Positions 49,572 through 59,545 of a stretch of DNA of 64,000 bases are shown piece after piece. The translations under genes were made by a program, and so were the position numbers. The notes under the pieces are model-generated. The model searched no databases and was not told the origin of the DNA. It saw only the letters and a program-made list of their open reading frames with translations. Source of the stretch: Guptibacillus hwajinpoensis (GTDB lineage Bacteria; Bacillota; Bacilli; Bacillales; Bacillaceae_O); contig JAENYN010000002.1 of assembly GCA_016841765.1 (NCBI GenBank), forward strand, positions 62,001 to 126,000, given 5' to 3'. The first letter of the stretch is position 1, and each line of letters begins with the position of its first letter.

Positions 49572-50597
49572 TTGAAAAAACGATTGGCATTTATTTTAGT
49601 GCTGGCGGTTACGATGCTGCTTGCGGCCTGTGGAGGCGGCGGTGGCGGTGACCAGGCCGAAAATGGCGAAGGCGGCGGTGACGGCGGAGAAGGTGGCGGA
49701 GCTGAAGCGCAATCACTGGTTTTCGGTACTGGCGGCACATCCGGAACTTATTATCCGATTGGCGGCGCGCTGAAGCCGATTTTTGAGGAAAATGATCTTG
49801 TTGAGAATGTGACAGTTGAATCAACAGGCGCTTCCGTTGCCAATATCCAGAACATCCAGGACGGATTGAACCAGATCGCCATCATCATGAGTGATGTCGG
49901 CTTTGATGCGGTCGAAGGCAAGGGCCAGTTTGAAGGAAACAAGGTGGATGTCCAGGCGATTGCCGGCATGTACCAGAATGTCGTTCAAATTGTCGCGCTG
50001 AAAGACAGCGGCATTGAATCCGTTGAAGATTTGAAAGGTAAAAAGGTCGGTGTCGGGAAAGTCGGCTCAGGCGTTGAACAAAGTGCGAAAAAGGTTCTTG
50101 AAGCCGTCGACATGACGTATGATGACCTTGCAAAAGTGACGCATACCGGTTATGCGGACAGCGTACAGGAAATGAAAAACGGCAATCTTGATGCAGCTTT
50201 CTTCACATCCGGTGTTCCGAACAGCAACATCACCGACTTGATGCAGCAGACGGATGTCAATTTCGTGGAAATCAAGGGCGACGTGGCAGACAAGCTGATG
50301 GAAAAGTATCCGTTCTATAAGAGCAATACCATTCCTGCAGGTGATGAAGCGAAGTACAACCTTGAAGAGGAAGTGCAGACGGTAGGTATCCAGAATGCAC
50401 TGATCGCTTCTCCGGACCTTTCCGAAGAACTTGTCTACCAGCTGACAAAGAGCTTCTATGAGTATCTCGGTAATCCGGATGAAGTGTCTGTCGGAGCGCT
50501 GAAACAGTTTGACCGTGACGAGATGGGCAACGGCCTGGTTATGCCGCTTCACCCGGGCGCCAAGAAATTCTATGAAGAAAACGATCTTCTGAAGTAA
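49572..50597 (+). CDS. TAXI family TRAP transporter solute-binding lipoprotein
   Basis: Lipobox MLLAACGGGGGG; LVFGTGGTSGTYYPIGGALKPIFEEN; DLKGKKVGVGKVGSGVEQSAKKVLEA. Confidence 0.95.
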   Translation: MKKRLAFILVLAVTMLLAACGGGGGGDQAENGEGGGDGGEGGGAEAQSLVFGTGGTSGTYYPIGGALKPIFEENDLVENVTVESTGASVANIQNIQDGLNQIAIIMSDVGFDAVEGKGQFEGNKVDVQAIAGMYQNVVQIVALKDSGIESVEDLKGKKVGVGKVGSGVEQSAKKVLEAVDMTYDDLAKVTHTGYADSVQEMKNGNLDAAFFTSGVPNSNITDLMQQTDVNFVEIKGDVADKLMEKYPFYKSNTIPAGDEAKYNLEEEVQTVGIQNALIASPDLSEELVYQLTKSFYEYLGNPDEVSVGALKQFDRDEMGNGLVMPLHPGAKKFYEENDLLK

Positions 50598-50602
50598 GGG
50601 GG

Positions 50603-50632
50603 AAAAGGGCATCAGTACGGTGCCCTTTTTTT
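50603..50632 (+). terminator. Intrinsic terminator between the TAXI binding-protein gene and the rest of the transporter operon
   Basis: AAAAGGGCA-TCAGTACGG-TGCCCTTTT + T. Confidence 0.7.
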
Positions 50633-50638
50633 ACCATT

Positions 50639-51121
50639 ATGAAGAGGATTTGGCTGTTGCTGGCCGCTCTCTTTCTTCTCCTGGCGGGCCTGGCGGTTCT
50701 TCGGCTCGATATGCTGACAGTAAGGCAGGAAGGTGAGCTGTTTTATGCTGCACCGGTAAAAGGGGAAGGGCAATTCTCGATCCGGTGGGTCCATTCGGTC
50801 GAGAAAGAGGAGTGGGAAGAGTTTTTCAGGCTGGATGATGAGGAAATCATCATCGATTCGACACGGTTCAAAACGTTCGGAGCCGGCGTGCCGAGTCATG
50901 CGGGAAGCGGCTCCTTTATAAAAGACGGCTGGGTTTATATGGTGGACATTGACCGGCCGATCGGGGAAACGCTCGTCATCCGGACCGGGGAGGAAACATC
51001 CCATCGGCTTATTCAGAAGGGAAACGAGTTAGTGTTTCCATCCGGGTCGGATGCTTACGAGATAAAAAAAGAATCGCTTTCTGTATTTCAATATGCAGTG
51101 TATAGACTGATGCATTTGTGA
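50639..51121 (+). CDS. DUF1850 domain-containing protein
   Basis: IRWVHSVEKEEWEEFFRL; lies between TAXI binding-protein and fused TRAP permease genes. Confidence 0.82.
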   Translation: MKRIWLLLAALFLLLAGLAVLRLDMLTVRQEGELFYAAPVKGEGQFSIRWVHSVEKEEWEEFFRLDDEEIIIDSTRFKTFGAGVPSHAGSGSFIKDGWVYMVDIDRPIGETLVIRTGEETSHRLIQKGNELVFPSGSDAYEIKKESLSVFQYAVYRLMHL

Positions 51122-51122
51122 G

Positions 51123-53291
51123 GTGAGAGTATTGGAAGAAAAAAACACAGTGGATGTGGCGGCATATGACCGCGAAAGCAACATCAGATCCGGCTATCCG
51201 CGGATGATCGGCTGGCTGATCACAATCCTGGCGGTCGGGCTGGCGCTTTTTCACCTGTATACGTCTTATGCCGGCTCGCTGGTTGATATCAAGCAGCGCA
51301 GCATCCATCTTTATATATTGATGGCGCTCGGATTTTTCCTTTATCCGGCCTTCGGGAAAAAAAAGAAGAAAAAAGGATTGCCTTTTTATGATTATTTGAC
51401 TTCGGGACTGGCACTTTTTGTCCTTATTTATATGCTAATGTCCGCAGAGCGCATTATCGAATCAGGCGGGCGGATCAACGATTTCGACTTCTATGTCGGC
51501 ATTTTGATTCTTGTTCTCTTGTTTGATATCACGCGCCGGGTTACAGGTTGGGGGCTTGCGCTTCTCGGGCTTGGCTTTCTTATCTACGGATTCTACGTCA
51601 AGCTTTCGATTTATCCGCAGCTTACACCGCCGGTTATCGAGAGTGTTTCCAAGCAAGTCGTCACCCAGCTTGTGTTCATCACAGAAGGGATTCTTGGAAC
51701 AGCGGTCGGCGTCTCGGCCAGTTATATCATTTTGTTCATCCTGTTCGGCGCCTTTCTTGAGAAATCGGGAATGGGCCAGCTGTTCAATGATATGGCGCTT
51801 GCCATTGCCGGGCATACAAAAGGCGGGCCGGCAAAAGTGGCTGTCATTGCCAGCGGATTCCTCGGTTCCATTAACGGTTCCGCGATTGCAAACGTCGTGA
51901 CGACCGGCACATTCACAATCCCGCTTATGAAAAAAATCGGTTATCATAAAAACTTCGCGGGCGCCGTTGAATCGGCGGCGAGTGTTGGAGGCCAAATTTT
52001 GCCGCCGATCATGGGGGCAGCCGCCTTCATTATGGCGGAGAACCTGAACATCCCTTATACACAGGTAATCCTGGCCGGCATCATACCGGCATTGCTCTTT
52101 TACCTGGGAATTTTGCTCCAGATTCATTTCCGAGCCTCAAAACGGGGCTTGCAGGGCCTTCCGAAGAGCGAGCTTCCAACTGTAAAAGAAGTACTTGTGG
52201 AACGCGGCCATTTGCTGATTCCGATGGTGTTTCTGCTTTATTTGCTGTTTTCTGGTAAAACACCTTTTTACGCTGCTTTCTGGGCGATCATCGCGACAAT
52301 CGTCATTTCGGCTGCGCGGAACATGCTGTTTTTTATAACAGGCATCTCTGTCTTCTTGATATTCCAGCCGCAAATCGAAGCGTTGGTCACAGGTTCCTCT
52401 ATGCCCAATCCCCGCTCTGACTGGTGGGAGCTGCTCATTATCGTAGCGGTTCCGCTGCTGGTGAACATCATCAGGAAAGCGGCCGGGCTGCGTGCAGAGG
52501 AAATCGCAGTGAAAGATTTCTTTGATGCCCTTGAAAATGGCGCGAAGACAACAGTTCCGGTCGCCATTGCCTGCGGTGCAGTCGGCATCGTCGTCGGCAT
52601 CGCCTCACTGACAGGAGTTGCGATTGAAATCGCCAATAGCATTGTAAGCATCGGCAGCATGGTCAACAATGAGCTCATCCAGCTGGTCATCACGCTGTTC
52701 CTGACGATGATCACCTCCATCATCCTTGGAATGGGACTGCCGAGCATCCCGACGTATATTATCACAAGTACGATGGCAGCACCGATCCTGCTGCAGCTGC
52801 CGCTGTTCCGTGAACTGGCCGGCACATCAGAAACAGCAGTGTTCGTTGCCCATATGTTTGTGTTTTACTTCGGTATTTTCGCCAACATCACGCCTCCTGT
52901 GGCACTTGCCGCCTTTGCCGGAGCGGGGATAAGCGGCGGGGAACCGAACAAAACCGGTTTCCAGGCGATGAAACTTGCGATCGCCGGGTTCATCGTGCCG
53001 TTCATGTTCGTGTTTTCCCATGAGATGCTGATGATTGATGCGACGGTCATGAACGTGCTGCTGATCACGGTAACATCTATCCTTGGCGTCTTCTTGCTGT
53101 CGATCATGACGGAGGGCTTTTTATCTAAAGCGATTCCAGGATGGACACGCGTTCTTTCCGCAGCAGGCGCGCTGCTGCTCATTTATCCCGGAATTGTGAC
53201 AGATGCCATCGGATTGATCGCCTTCATCATGGTTCTGATTGTCAACAGGAGCGGGAATCCGGGTCCGAAGGTCATTGAAAAAAGCGGTTAA
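51123..53291 (+). CDS. TRAP transporter permease, 4TM/12TM fusion
   Basis: GGPAKVAVIASGFLGSINGSAIANVVTTGTFTIPLMKKIGYHKNFAGAVESAASVGGQILPPIMGAAAFIMAE. Confidence 0.95.
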   Translation: MRVLEEKNTVDVAAYDRESNIRSGYPRMIGWLITILAVGLALFHLYTSYAGSLVDIKQRSIHLYILMALGFFLYPAFGKKKKKKGLPFYDYLTSGLALFVLIYMLMSAERIIESGGRINDFDFYVGILILVLLFDITRRVTGWGLALLGLGFLIYGFYVKLSIYPQLTPPVIESVSKQVVTQLVFITEGILGTAVGVSASYIILFILFGAFLEKSGMGQLFNDMALAIAGHTKGGPAKVAVIASGFLGSINGSAIANVVTTGTFTIPLMKKIGYHKNFAGAVESAASVGGQILPPIMGAAAFIMAENLNIPYTQVILAGIIPALLFYLGILLQIHFRASKRGLQGLPKSELPTVKEVLVERGHLLIPMVFLLYLLFSGKTPFYAAFWAIIATIVISAARNMLFFITGISVFLIFQPQIEALVTGSSMPNPRSDWWELLIIVAVPLLVNIIRKAAGLRAEEIAVKDFFDALENGAKTTVPVAIACGAVGIVVGIASLTGVAIEIANSIVSIGSMVNNELIQLVITLFLTMITSIILGMGLPSIPTYIITSTMAAPILLQLPLFRELAGTSETAVFVAHMFVFYFGIFANITPPVALAAFAGAGISGGEPNKTGFQAMKLAIAGFIVPFMFVFSHEMLMIDATVMNVLLITVTSILGVFLLSIMTEGFLSKAIPGWTRVLSAAGALLLIYPGIVTDAIGLIAFIMVLIVNRSGNPGPKVIEKSG

Positions 53292-53376
53292 TGTTTTGAT
53301 AAGGAAGCGGGACGGCGGTACCTTAAGGCAGCGGACCGCCGTGTGCTTCCATACATATTGAAAGCGGGGAGATTCT

Positions 53377-54255
53377 ATGCGGTTTGCAACAATTAAACGA
53401 AATGGGGAAGAAACGGCTGCCGTTGTAACGGAAAACGGCCTGCTTGCGGTTAAGGACTTGAATGAAGCGTCGGAGAGGCAATGGCCGGTGGGCTTGTTCA
53501 GCTTGATTCAGCCGGAGACTTTTAACCCTTTTAAGGAATGGTTCACAAATAATAGGGAAAAGCTTTTGGAGCAGTATTCAGGGAAGGTGATTTCTCAGGA
53601 AGCAGCCGAATATGGGCCGTTATACCGGCACCCGCGGAAAATCTGGGGAATCGGACTAAACTACGTGGAACACGCTTCCGACTTGCACGAAAAGGCGCCG
53701 AATACCGAACCGGCCAGCTTCATGAAGCCCGATACCACAGTTATCGGGCCGGGTGATGCGATCAACATTCCGGAGCAATCGGAACGGACGACGGCGGAAG
53801 CTGAACTCGGCATCGTCATCGGCCGGACATGCAAAGACGTGTCCGAAGCTGAAGCGCTTGACATGGTGGCCGGCTATACGACTATCATTGATATGACAGC
53901 AGAAGATATTCTTCAAAAGAACCCGCGCTATCTGACCCGGTCGAAAAGCTTCGATACATTTTTCAGCTTCGGCCCGCAGCTCGTGACACCGGATGAAGTA
54001 GAGGACCTGGCGGGGTTGCAGGTGACAACGGTATTGAACGGAAAAATGCACCGCACCAATAGCGTCAGCAACATGACCTTCAGCCCTGAATATCTCGTCT
54101 CGTTCCATTCGAAGGTGATGACACTGCTGCCGGGCGATATCATATCGACAGGCACACCCGGTGCAGCCGTGATCCGGAACGGGGATGTTGTCAGGTGTGA
54201 GATTGATGGGTTTGCAGCGCTGGAGAACGGGGTTGTGGATTTGAAGGTGGAGTAG
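53377..54255 (+). CDS. Fumarylacetoacetate hydrolase family protein
   Basis: KIWGIGLNYVEHASDL; TTAEAELGIVIGRTCKDVSEAEALDMVAGYTTIIDMTAED; GDIISTGTPGA. Confidence 0.93.
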   Translation: MRFATIKRNGEETAAVVTENGLLAVKDLNEASERQWPVGLFSLIQPETFNPFKEWFTNNREKLLEQYSGKVISQEAAEYGPLYRHPRKIWGIGLNYVEHASDLHEKAPNTEPASFMKPDTTVIGPGDAINIPEQSERTTAEAELGIVIGRTCKDVSEAEALDMVAGYTTIIDMTAEDILQKNPRYLTRSKSFDTFFSFGPQLVTPDEVEDLAGLQVTTVLNGKMHRTNSVSNMTFSPEYLVSFHSKVMTLLPGDIISTGTPGAAVIRNGDVVRCEIDGFAALENGVVDLKVE

Positions 54256-54269
54256 CACATGGTGTAGAG

Positions 54270-54313
54270 GGTGCCTGACCCCCGGCGCTTTAACGCGCCG
54301 GGGGTCAGGCACC
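54270..54313. repeat. GGTGCCTGACCCCC palindromic element, copy 4
   Basis: GGTGCCTGACCCCCGGCGC-TTTAAC-GCGCCGGGGGTCAGGCACC, 19-bp perfect arms. Confidence 0.95.
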
Positions 54314-54338
54314 GAAAGAACAGAAAGGGGAGAAACAA

Positions 54339-55130
54339 ATGGATATGAACGTGCAGGGAAAAACGGTCATCGTGACAGCAGCAAGCAAAGGGTTAGGTAA
54401 AGCGACGGCGCTTGAGTTTGCCCGGGAAGGTGCGAATGTCTTGATTTCAAGCCGGAATCAGGAGGAGCTGGAAGCGGCGGTAACCGAAATCAAAGGTGAA
54501 TCAGGCAATAATTATGTTGACTACGCGGTATGTGACATAACAAAACCGGAAGATATCAAAGCACTTGTTGAAAAAGCGGTCAAGTGGAACGGCACTGTAG
54601 ATGTCCTTATCAATAATGCCGGTGGGCCGCCGGCAGGAACGTTTGAAAAATTTGCTGATGAAGACTGGCAGAAGGCGTTTGAACTTAACCTGCTCAGCTT
54701 CATCCGCACAATCCGCGAAGTGCTTCCTTACATGAAAAAGCAGCAAAGCGGCCGTATCGTCAACTTTGCATCATCATCGATTAAGCAGTCGCTTGATAAC
54801 TTGATCCTATCGAACACATTCCGGGCGGGCATCGTTGGGCTTGCGAAAAGCCTCTCCCAGGAACTCGCCGGGGACGGTATTTTGATCAACACCCTCGGGC
54901 CGGGCCGTATCGCGACGGACCGTGTCGCCCAACTTGACCAGATCCGCGCGGATAAAACAGGCGTGCCGGTTGAAGAACTAAAAGCGCAAACGGAAGCTTC
55001 CATTCCGATCGGCCGTTACGGCAAACCGGAAGAATTCGCAAAAGTTGCGGTATTCCTCGCTTCAGAATCAAATTCTTATGTGACAGGCCAAGCGTTTGTT
55101 GTTGATGGCGGAATGGTGAAGGCGCTCTAG
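54339..55130 (+). CDS. SDR family oxidoreductase
   Basis: TVIVTAASKGLGKATALEFAREGA; LINNAGGPPAG; PIGRYGKPEEFAKVAVFLASESNSYVTGQAFVVDGGMV. Confidence 0.95.
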   Translation: MDMNVQGKTVIVTAASKGLGKATALEFAREGANVLISSRNQEELEAAVTEIKGESGNNYVDYAVCDITKPEDIKALVEKAVKWNGTVDVLINNAGGPPAGTFEKFADEDWQKAFELNLLSFIRTIREVLPYMKKQQSGRIVNFASSSIKQSLDNLILSNTFRAGIVGLAKSLSQELAGDGILINTLGPGRIATDRVAQLDQIRADKTGVPVEELKAQTEASIPIGRYGKPEEFAKVAVFLASESNSYVTGQAFVVDGGMVKAL

Positions 55131-55158
55131 TGAACTGCTTTTATCTTTAGTGAAGCTG

Positions 55159-55198
55159 AAAAAACTCTTTCCGGTGGATACGGCCGGAAAGAGTTTTT
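55159..55198 (+). terminator. Intrinsic terminator after the SDR gene
   Basis: AAAAAACTCTTTCCGG...CCGGAAAGAGTTTTTT. Confidence 0.85.
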
Positions 55199-55483
55199 TA
55201 TAGAAAAAGATAGTAAACACCCTACTGACATGGGTGAGGCCCCGGAAAGTGCCCAATTCGTTATATAAGTTATCTTGGTGTGTTTCATATGGAGTAAGTA
55301 GTGGGAGCAGGCAGGCTTTTTTAAAGTGGCTGCGAGTTTTGGCAGAAAGGGGCTAACAATGTTTCAGCGTAACTGGATGGTCAGTTGAAGGGAAGGAGTG
55401 CTTGATAAACTGAACTATAATCCATATAAGGGTTGAATTTGAAATGTCCATTGGCAGGTTCGTTCATTCATACGTGAAGCCCG

Positions 55484-56053
55484 TTATTCAGCCTTTTCAT
55501 ACGTAAGGCCAACCACACCTGAGTCAAAAAGTCTGTTTCCGGTCAGTTTGAGTTTTACCAAACCATTGTCAGTAAATAAGGGAACTCCTTCTCCCAGCAC
55601 AATAGGATTGATATTCAGGCGATATTCATCAACAAGGCCCAACTCCATCACAGTGTGGGCAAACCGTGGGCTTCCGATAATGATGAAATCATTGCCGGGC
55701 TGTTCTTTCATGCGGACGATTTCTTCCCTGACATGATCCTTGACCAATCTCGAATTGGCCCATTCAGCCTTATCAAGTGTTGTCGAAAAAACGATCTTTG
55801 GGGTCCTTTCCAACCAGCGGGCATGTTCCAGTTCATGTTGCGAGCTTTCAGGGTTTTCCGGGACAGATTCCCAGTATTGCTGCATGCCGAGGTATGTTGA
55901 ACGCCCCCATAAGACGGTATCAACTGAACGCAGAATCTCTTTGGAGTACGTCTCCAATTCCTTGTCATATGTTATCCAACTTAAATCCCAATCCTCACGC
56001 CCCTGGACGAAGCCATCCAGTGAAACATGCATGAACACGCTTAATTTTCTCAT
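55484..56053 (-). CDS. Dihydrofolate reductase family protein (RibD C-terminal type)
   Basis: MRKLSVFMHVSLDGFVQG; VDTVLWGRSTYLGMQQYW; IIGSPRFAHTVMELGLVDEYRLNINPIVLGEGVPLF. Confidence 0.93.
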   Translation of the reverse strand: MRKLSVFMHVSLDGFVQGREDWDLSWITYDKELETYSKEILRSVDTVLWGRSTYLGMQQYWESVPENPESSQHELEHARWLERTPKIVFSTTLDKAEWANSRLVKDHVREEIVRMKEQPGNDFIIIGSPRFAHTVMELGLVDEYRLNINPIVLGEGVPLFTDNGLVKLKLTGNRLFDSGVVGLTYEKAE

Positions 56054-56089
56054 TTCATCACCTGCTTCTTATGTTTTATAATCAGCCGC

Positions 56090-56341
56090 CAGCCACCTCT
56101 GCAGTCCTACGTTGAGGATATGAGGTCCAAGCAGGAGATGGGATTGGTCCCGGAGGAGTTGGATCCGGCCCTGATCACGTTGATGATTTCCAGCCTGACG
56201 GTTTATCCGCTCCTTTACAGCAATGTTACCAGGATGATAACAGGCCTTTCCCCTGAGGATCCCGAGTTTGACGAAAAGTGGACGACGTTTCTCCGTGTGA
56301 TAAGTGAGCGGATTTTTAAAACAGAATCGGATAAGCCTTGA
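56090..56341 (+). pseudogene. 3' remnant of a TetR-family regulator
   Basis: Frame reads ..QSYVEDMRSKQEMGLVPEELDPALITLMISSLTVYPLLYSNVTRMITGLSPEDPEFDEKW.., TetR C-terminal-like, with no DNA-binding domain upstream. Confidence 0.55.
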
Positions 56342-56408
56342 ATTTCATGGCTGGCGGAGCTTTTCATCCGGTGATTTGAAGAGGGGGCTTATTAGCCAAT
56401 AACTGCAG

Positions 56409-56957
56409 TTAAACTCTTTTACTCTTTCTGATCAACAAAATAACAAAGAACAAAGAAACAAATCCTAAAATGAATTTACCTTGCCAATTCCAATTAATGA
56501 CCTGTTGGATTGAGTATGCTTCTGCAAAGAGTGCAGGTATTTTTCCAAGTGTACTGGCTGCTGAAAAATTGACGATGCTTACCCTGCTGGCAGCCCCTGC
56601 CAGTGTAACGGCTCCAGATGGAACAAATGGAAATATCCTGAGGGACAATATAAGCAAAAATGCTTCTACCCCTTTTGAACGCATTAGCTTTTTTGCATAT
56701 TGATTATTTATTTTTTCCTTATTGAACAATTTCGTTAAGCCTTTACGATACAGATAAAAACTTATGATTGCACCGGCGGCTTCCCCCAAGATCGATATCA
56801 ATAATCCGTTTTCAAATCCAAAGAACTTGATGTTAGCCGAAGTAATAAATACACTGGGCACGACACCAAGCACACTGATGACTATATTTAAAATAACACT
56901 TAACCATATGGCAAAAACTGCAGCTGATTCCAACCAGTTTAAAATGTAGGATTCCAT
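56409..56957 (-). CDS. VTT/DedA (TVP38/TMEM64-like) family membrane protein
   Basis: Multiple TM segments; LGEAAGAIISFYLYRKGL; LRIFPFVPSGAVTLAGAASRVSIVNFSAASTLGKIPALFAEAYS. Confidence 0.8.
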   Translation of the reverse strand: MESYILNWLESAAVFAIWLSVILNIVISVLGVVPSVFITSANIKFFGFENGLLISILGEAAGAIISFYLYRKGLTKLFNKEKINNQYAKKLMRSKGVEAFLLILSLRIFPFVPSGAVTLAGAASRVSIVNFSAASTLGKIPALFAEAYSIQQVINWNWQGKFILGFVSLFFVILLIRKSKRV

Positions 56958-57069
56958 TTATTTCTCCGTCCGAAATATATTTAATGCAAGTATGTATATC
57001 ATACTTTTTTTACAAGGGACTTAAAAGACTTATAATATTATCCTTCCACTTCCTTTTTCCGTTTCTTTT

Positions 57070-58301
57070 TCATCCGGATGTTTTCATTGTTTCTGCTTCA
57101 GCTGAAATGCGGTTAATTTCATAACGTTTGAACTTTCTCATCGCTGCAATTCCCAATAAAGGCCCAAAAGCAAGGATCGTAAATACCCATTCCCAACCGA
57201 TCAATTTTTGAATAACCGGAATGAGATTAATAGAAACGATTGTAATAAGAAAGCCGACCGACATCTGGAACGTCAGGGCTGTCCCGACATATTCCACTTC
57301 GGCAAACTCGGAGACGGCAGCTGAAAACTGGGCGGAATCTGCAATGACGGACATGCCCCAGATAAACGAAAGAATGAGGGTCACCCAGATCGACTGGCCG
57401 TATGTGAGGCCAATTAATATAGAACAGATTGCACTTATTGCCATGGCAATAATCGTCAGCCGAGCCCGGCCGATTTTGTCCGCGGCAAATCCTCCTAAAA
57501 TAGCACCGAGAGCCCCGGCAATCCCGATTGACACGAAAGAGGCCAGCGCACCAAACCACGGGCTGGCATCGGCCTGTGCGGCAAAACTCGCTGCCAGGAA
57601 AACCGGCAGCCATGTCCACATCGCATAAAGTTCCCACATGTGACCGAAGTAACCATAGTTTGCGAGCATCACCGGCTTGTTGGCAACAACCCTTTTTAAC
57701 AGTTTGAAAGAAAAAGGCGTTTTGCCGGCTGCATTCGGGGCGTCAGCGAGCAGCCAATAGACGATTCCCGACGCCAGCAAAGCGAGCAGGGAACTCATCA
57801 AGATGACGAGCTTCCAGTTGACGGCAGAGAAAAACAGGATGATGAAGTGGGGCAGAGATGAGCCGAGCGTAAGCGATGCAATCAGGATGCCGATGGCAAG
57901 CCCCGTTTTTTCGGAAACCATTGCGAAAGAAGTTTTACCGCTGTCGGATAGACGCCCGCCAGTGAAACACCTGTCAGAATGCGAAGGGTGATGCCGAGGA
58001 AAGCATTGCCTGAGAATATGAGCAAGCCATTCAATACGGCGCCCGCCAACGCTGAAACTGCAAACACTTTTCGGGTGTTGAAACGGTCTGCGATGCCGAA
58101 ATAAGAGCTTGTCAATGCCCCGGCCACAAAGCCGATCGGTACTGATGCCGACACCCAGGCCTCGGTACGGGCGGTCAGATTCCAGACTTGCTGCAATTCG
58201 GGAATGAGAACGGAAGCACTGAACCAGAGGCTGAGGGCGAAGAGTTCGGCAACGGCGATGAGGGAGAGGGCGGCCCATTTGTTTTGGTTCAATCTATACA
58301 C
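57070..58301 (-). pseudogene. MFS transporter split by a one-base frameshift
   Basis: N-terminal part in ORF 57882-58301 (..LLSQWFPKKRG|LPSAS*), continuation in ORF 57070-58278 (..|LAIGILIASLTLGSSLPHFI..); join at the CCCC run 57901-57904. Confidence 0.82.
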
Positions 58302-58498
58302 TCCTTTATTATACAGAAGGATAATTTACAGATAATTCTGTCTTAAAGTGTATCTTAACATAATTGGCTGATTTTGGTTAGCTGTTTTAAGACTAGCTCT
58401 TCTTTTAACTTAAAGCTCTCTTATCAAAAGGGGCTTTTAACTATGATATAATGAGGACCTCTTTTACATACATAAATAGGAAAGAAAGGAGGGGCAGC

Positions 58499-59419
58499 AT
58501 GAAGGCCTACATATTTTTAACACTTGTCATGCTGATGTTTTCCGGGAATCTGATCGTGGGAAAAGCAATAAGCGAGCTTCCGCCTTTCACGATTGCTTTT
58601 TTCAGGATTTTTATCGCCTTTCTTGTCATGCTGCCTGTCGGAATCGGGCAATGGCAGCGGAACCGTGCTGTTTTCAGAAAGGAATGGAAGCCGTTCCTCG
58701 GTCTTGCGGTGACCGGGATTGCGCTGTTTAATGCGCTGATTTATATGGCGCTTCGCTATACGTCCTCAACTAACGTGGCGATTGTCGAGACGACGACTCC
58801 TGTTTTTACAATCGGCCTTGGGATTCTGTTTTTGAAGGAGCGGCTGACTGCTCTGCAAAGTATTGGTGTCACTCTTTCCCTGGCAGGCGCCGTCTGGGTG
58901 ATCAGCGGCGGTTCTTTGGAAGCACTGGTCAATTTTTCTTTCAATCGGGGCGACTTGATCATGCTGGCTGCGGTGCTGGTCTGGTCGGTGTATTCTGTGC
59001 TGGTAAAACGGCATAATCATAAGTTCCCAATGTATGGAGGACTTGTGGGCATGCTCGGCGTTGCGGTTGTTACGCTGTTTCCGTTTGCGCTCTATGAATG
59101 GATCCGGTTCTCACCCCAGATTTTCAATGCACCTGTTGCTATGGGGCTTTTATATCTGGGGATTTTCCCATCTGTCATCGCACTTTTATTATATAATCAT
59201 GCCGTCAGTGAAATCGGGCCATCGACGTCATCGGTGTTTTTTAACCTTCTCCCTGTCTTCACTATGGTTGGTGCGGTCCTTTTATTGGATGAAACCGTGA
59301 AAAATGCCCAGCTTATCGGAGGAGCGCTCGTCATCGGCGGTGTTTATTTGACCACGAGGAGAAAGCGCGAGAGGAGCAAATTTGGCCAATCATCCGTTTC
59401 TGCTGGTGAGTCGAAATGA
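58499..59419 (+). CDS. DMT/EamA family transporter
   Basis: Ten TM segments; SSTNVAIVETTTPVFTIGLGILFLKERLTALQSIGVTLSLAGAVWVI. Confidence 0.92.
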   Translation: MKAYIFLTLVMLMFSGNLIVGKAISELPPFTIAFFRIFIAFLVMLPVGIGQWQRNRAVFRKEWKPFLGLAVTGIALFNALIYMALRYTSSTNVAIVETTTPVFTIGLGILFLKERLTALQSIGVTLSLAGAVWVISGGSLEALVNFSFNRGDLIMLAAVLVWSVYSVLVKRHNHKFPMYGGLVGMLGVAVVTLFPFALYEWIRFSPQIFNAPVAMGLLYLGIFPSVIALLLYNHAVSEIGPSTSSVFFNLLPVFTMVGAVLLLDETVKNAQLIGGALVIGGVYLTTRRKRERSKFGQSSVSAGESK

Positions 59420-59545
59420 GTCACAGTTGCCGATAAAAAGGGAAAGAGCCTGGATGAAACCAGGTTCTTTTTCGTATCTAACCCTGTTTGTTTACACACA
59501 AACTTGGGCAAAATGGATGCCGACTACATCAAAGGAGGTCCATCC

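Noticed and set aside
54275-54312. Recurrent peptide PDPRR-KAPGVRH in short - strand ORFs (also near 39.8, 40.5 and 60.8 kb)
   Set aside because: It is the translation of the palindromic repeat, not a protein family
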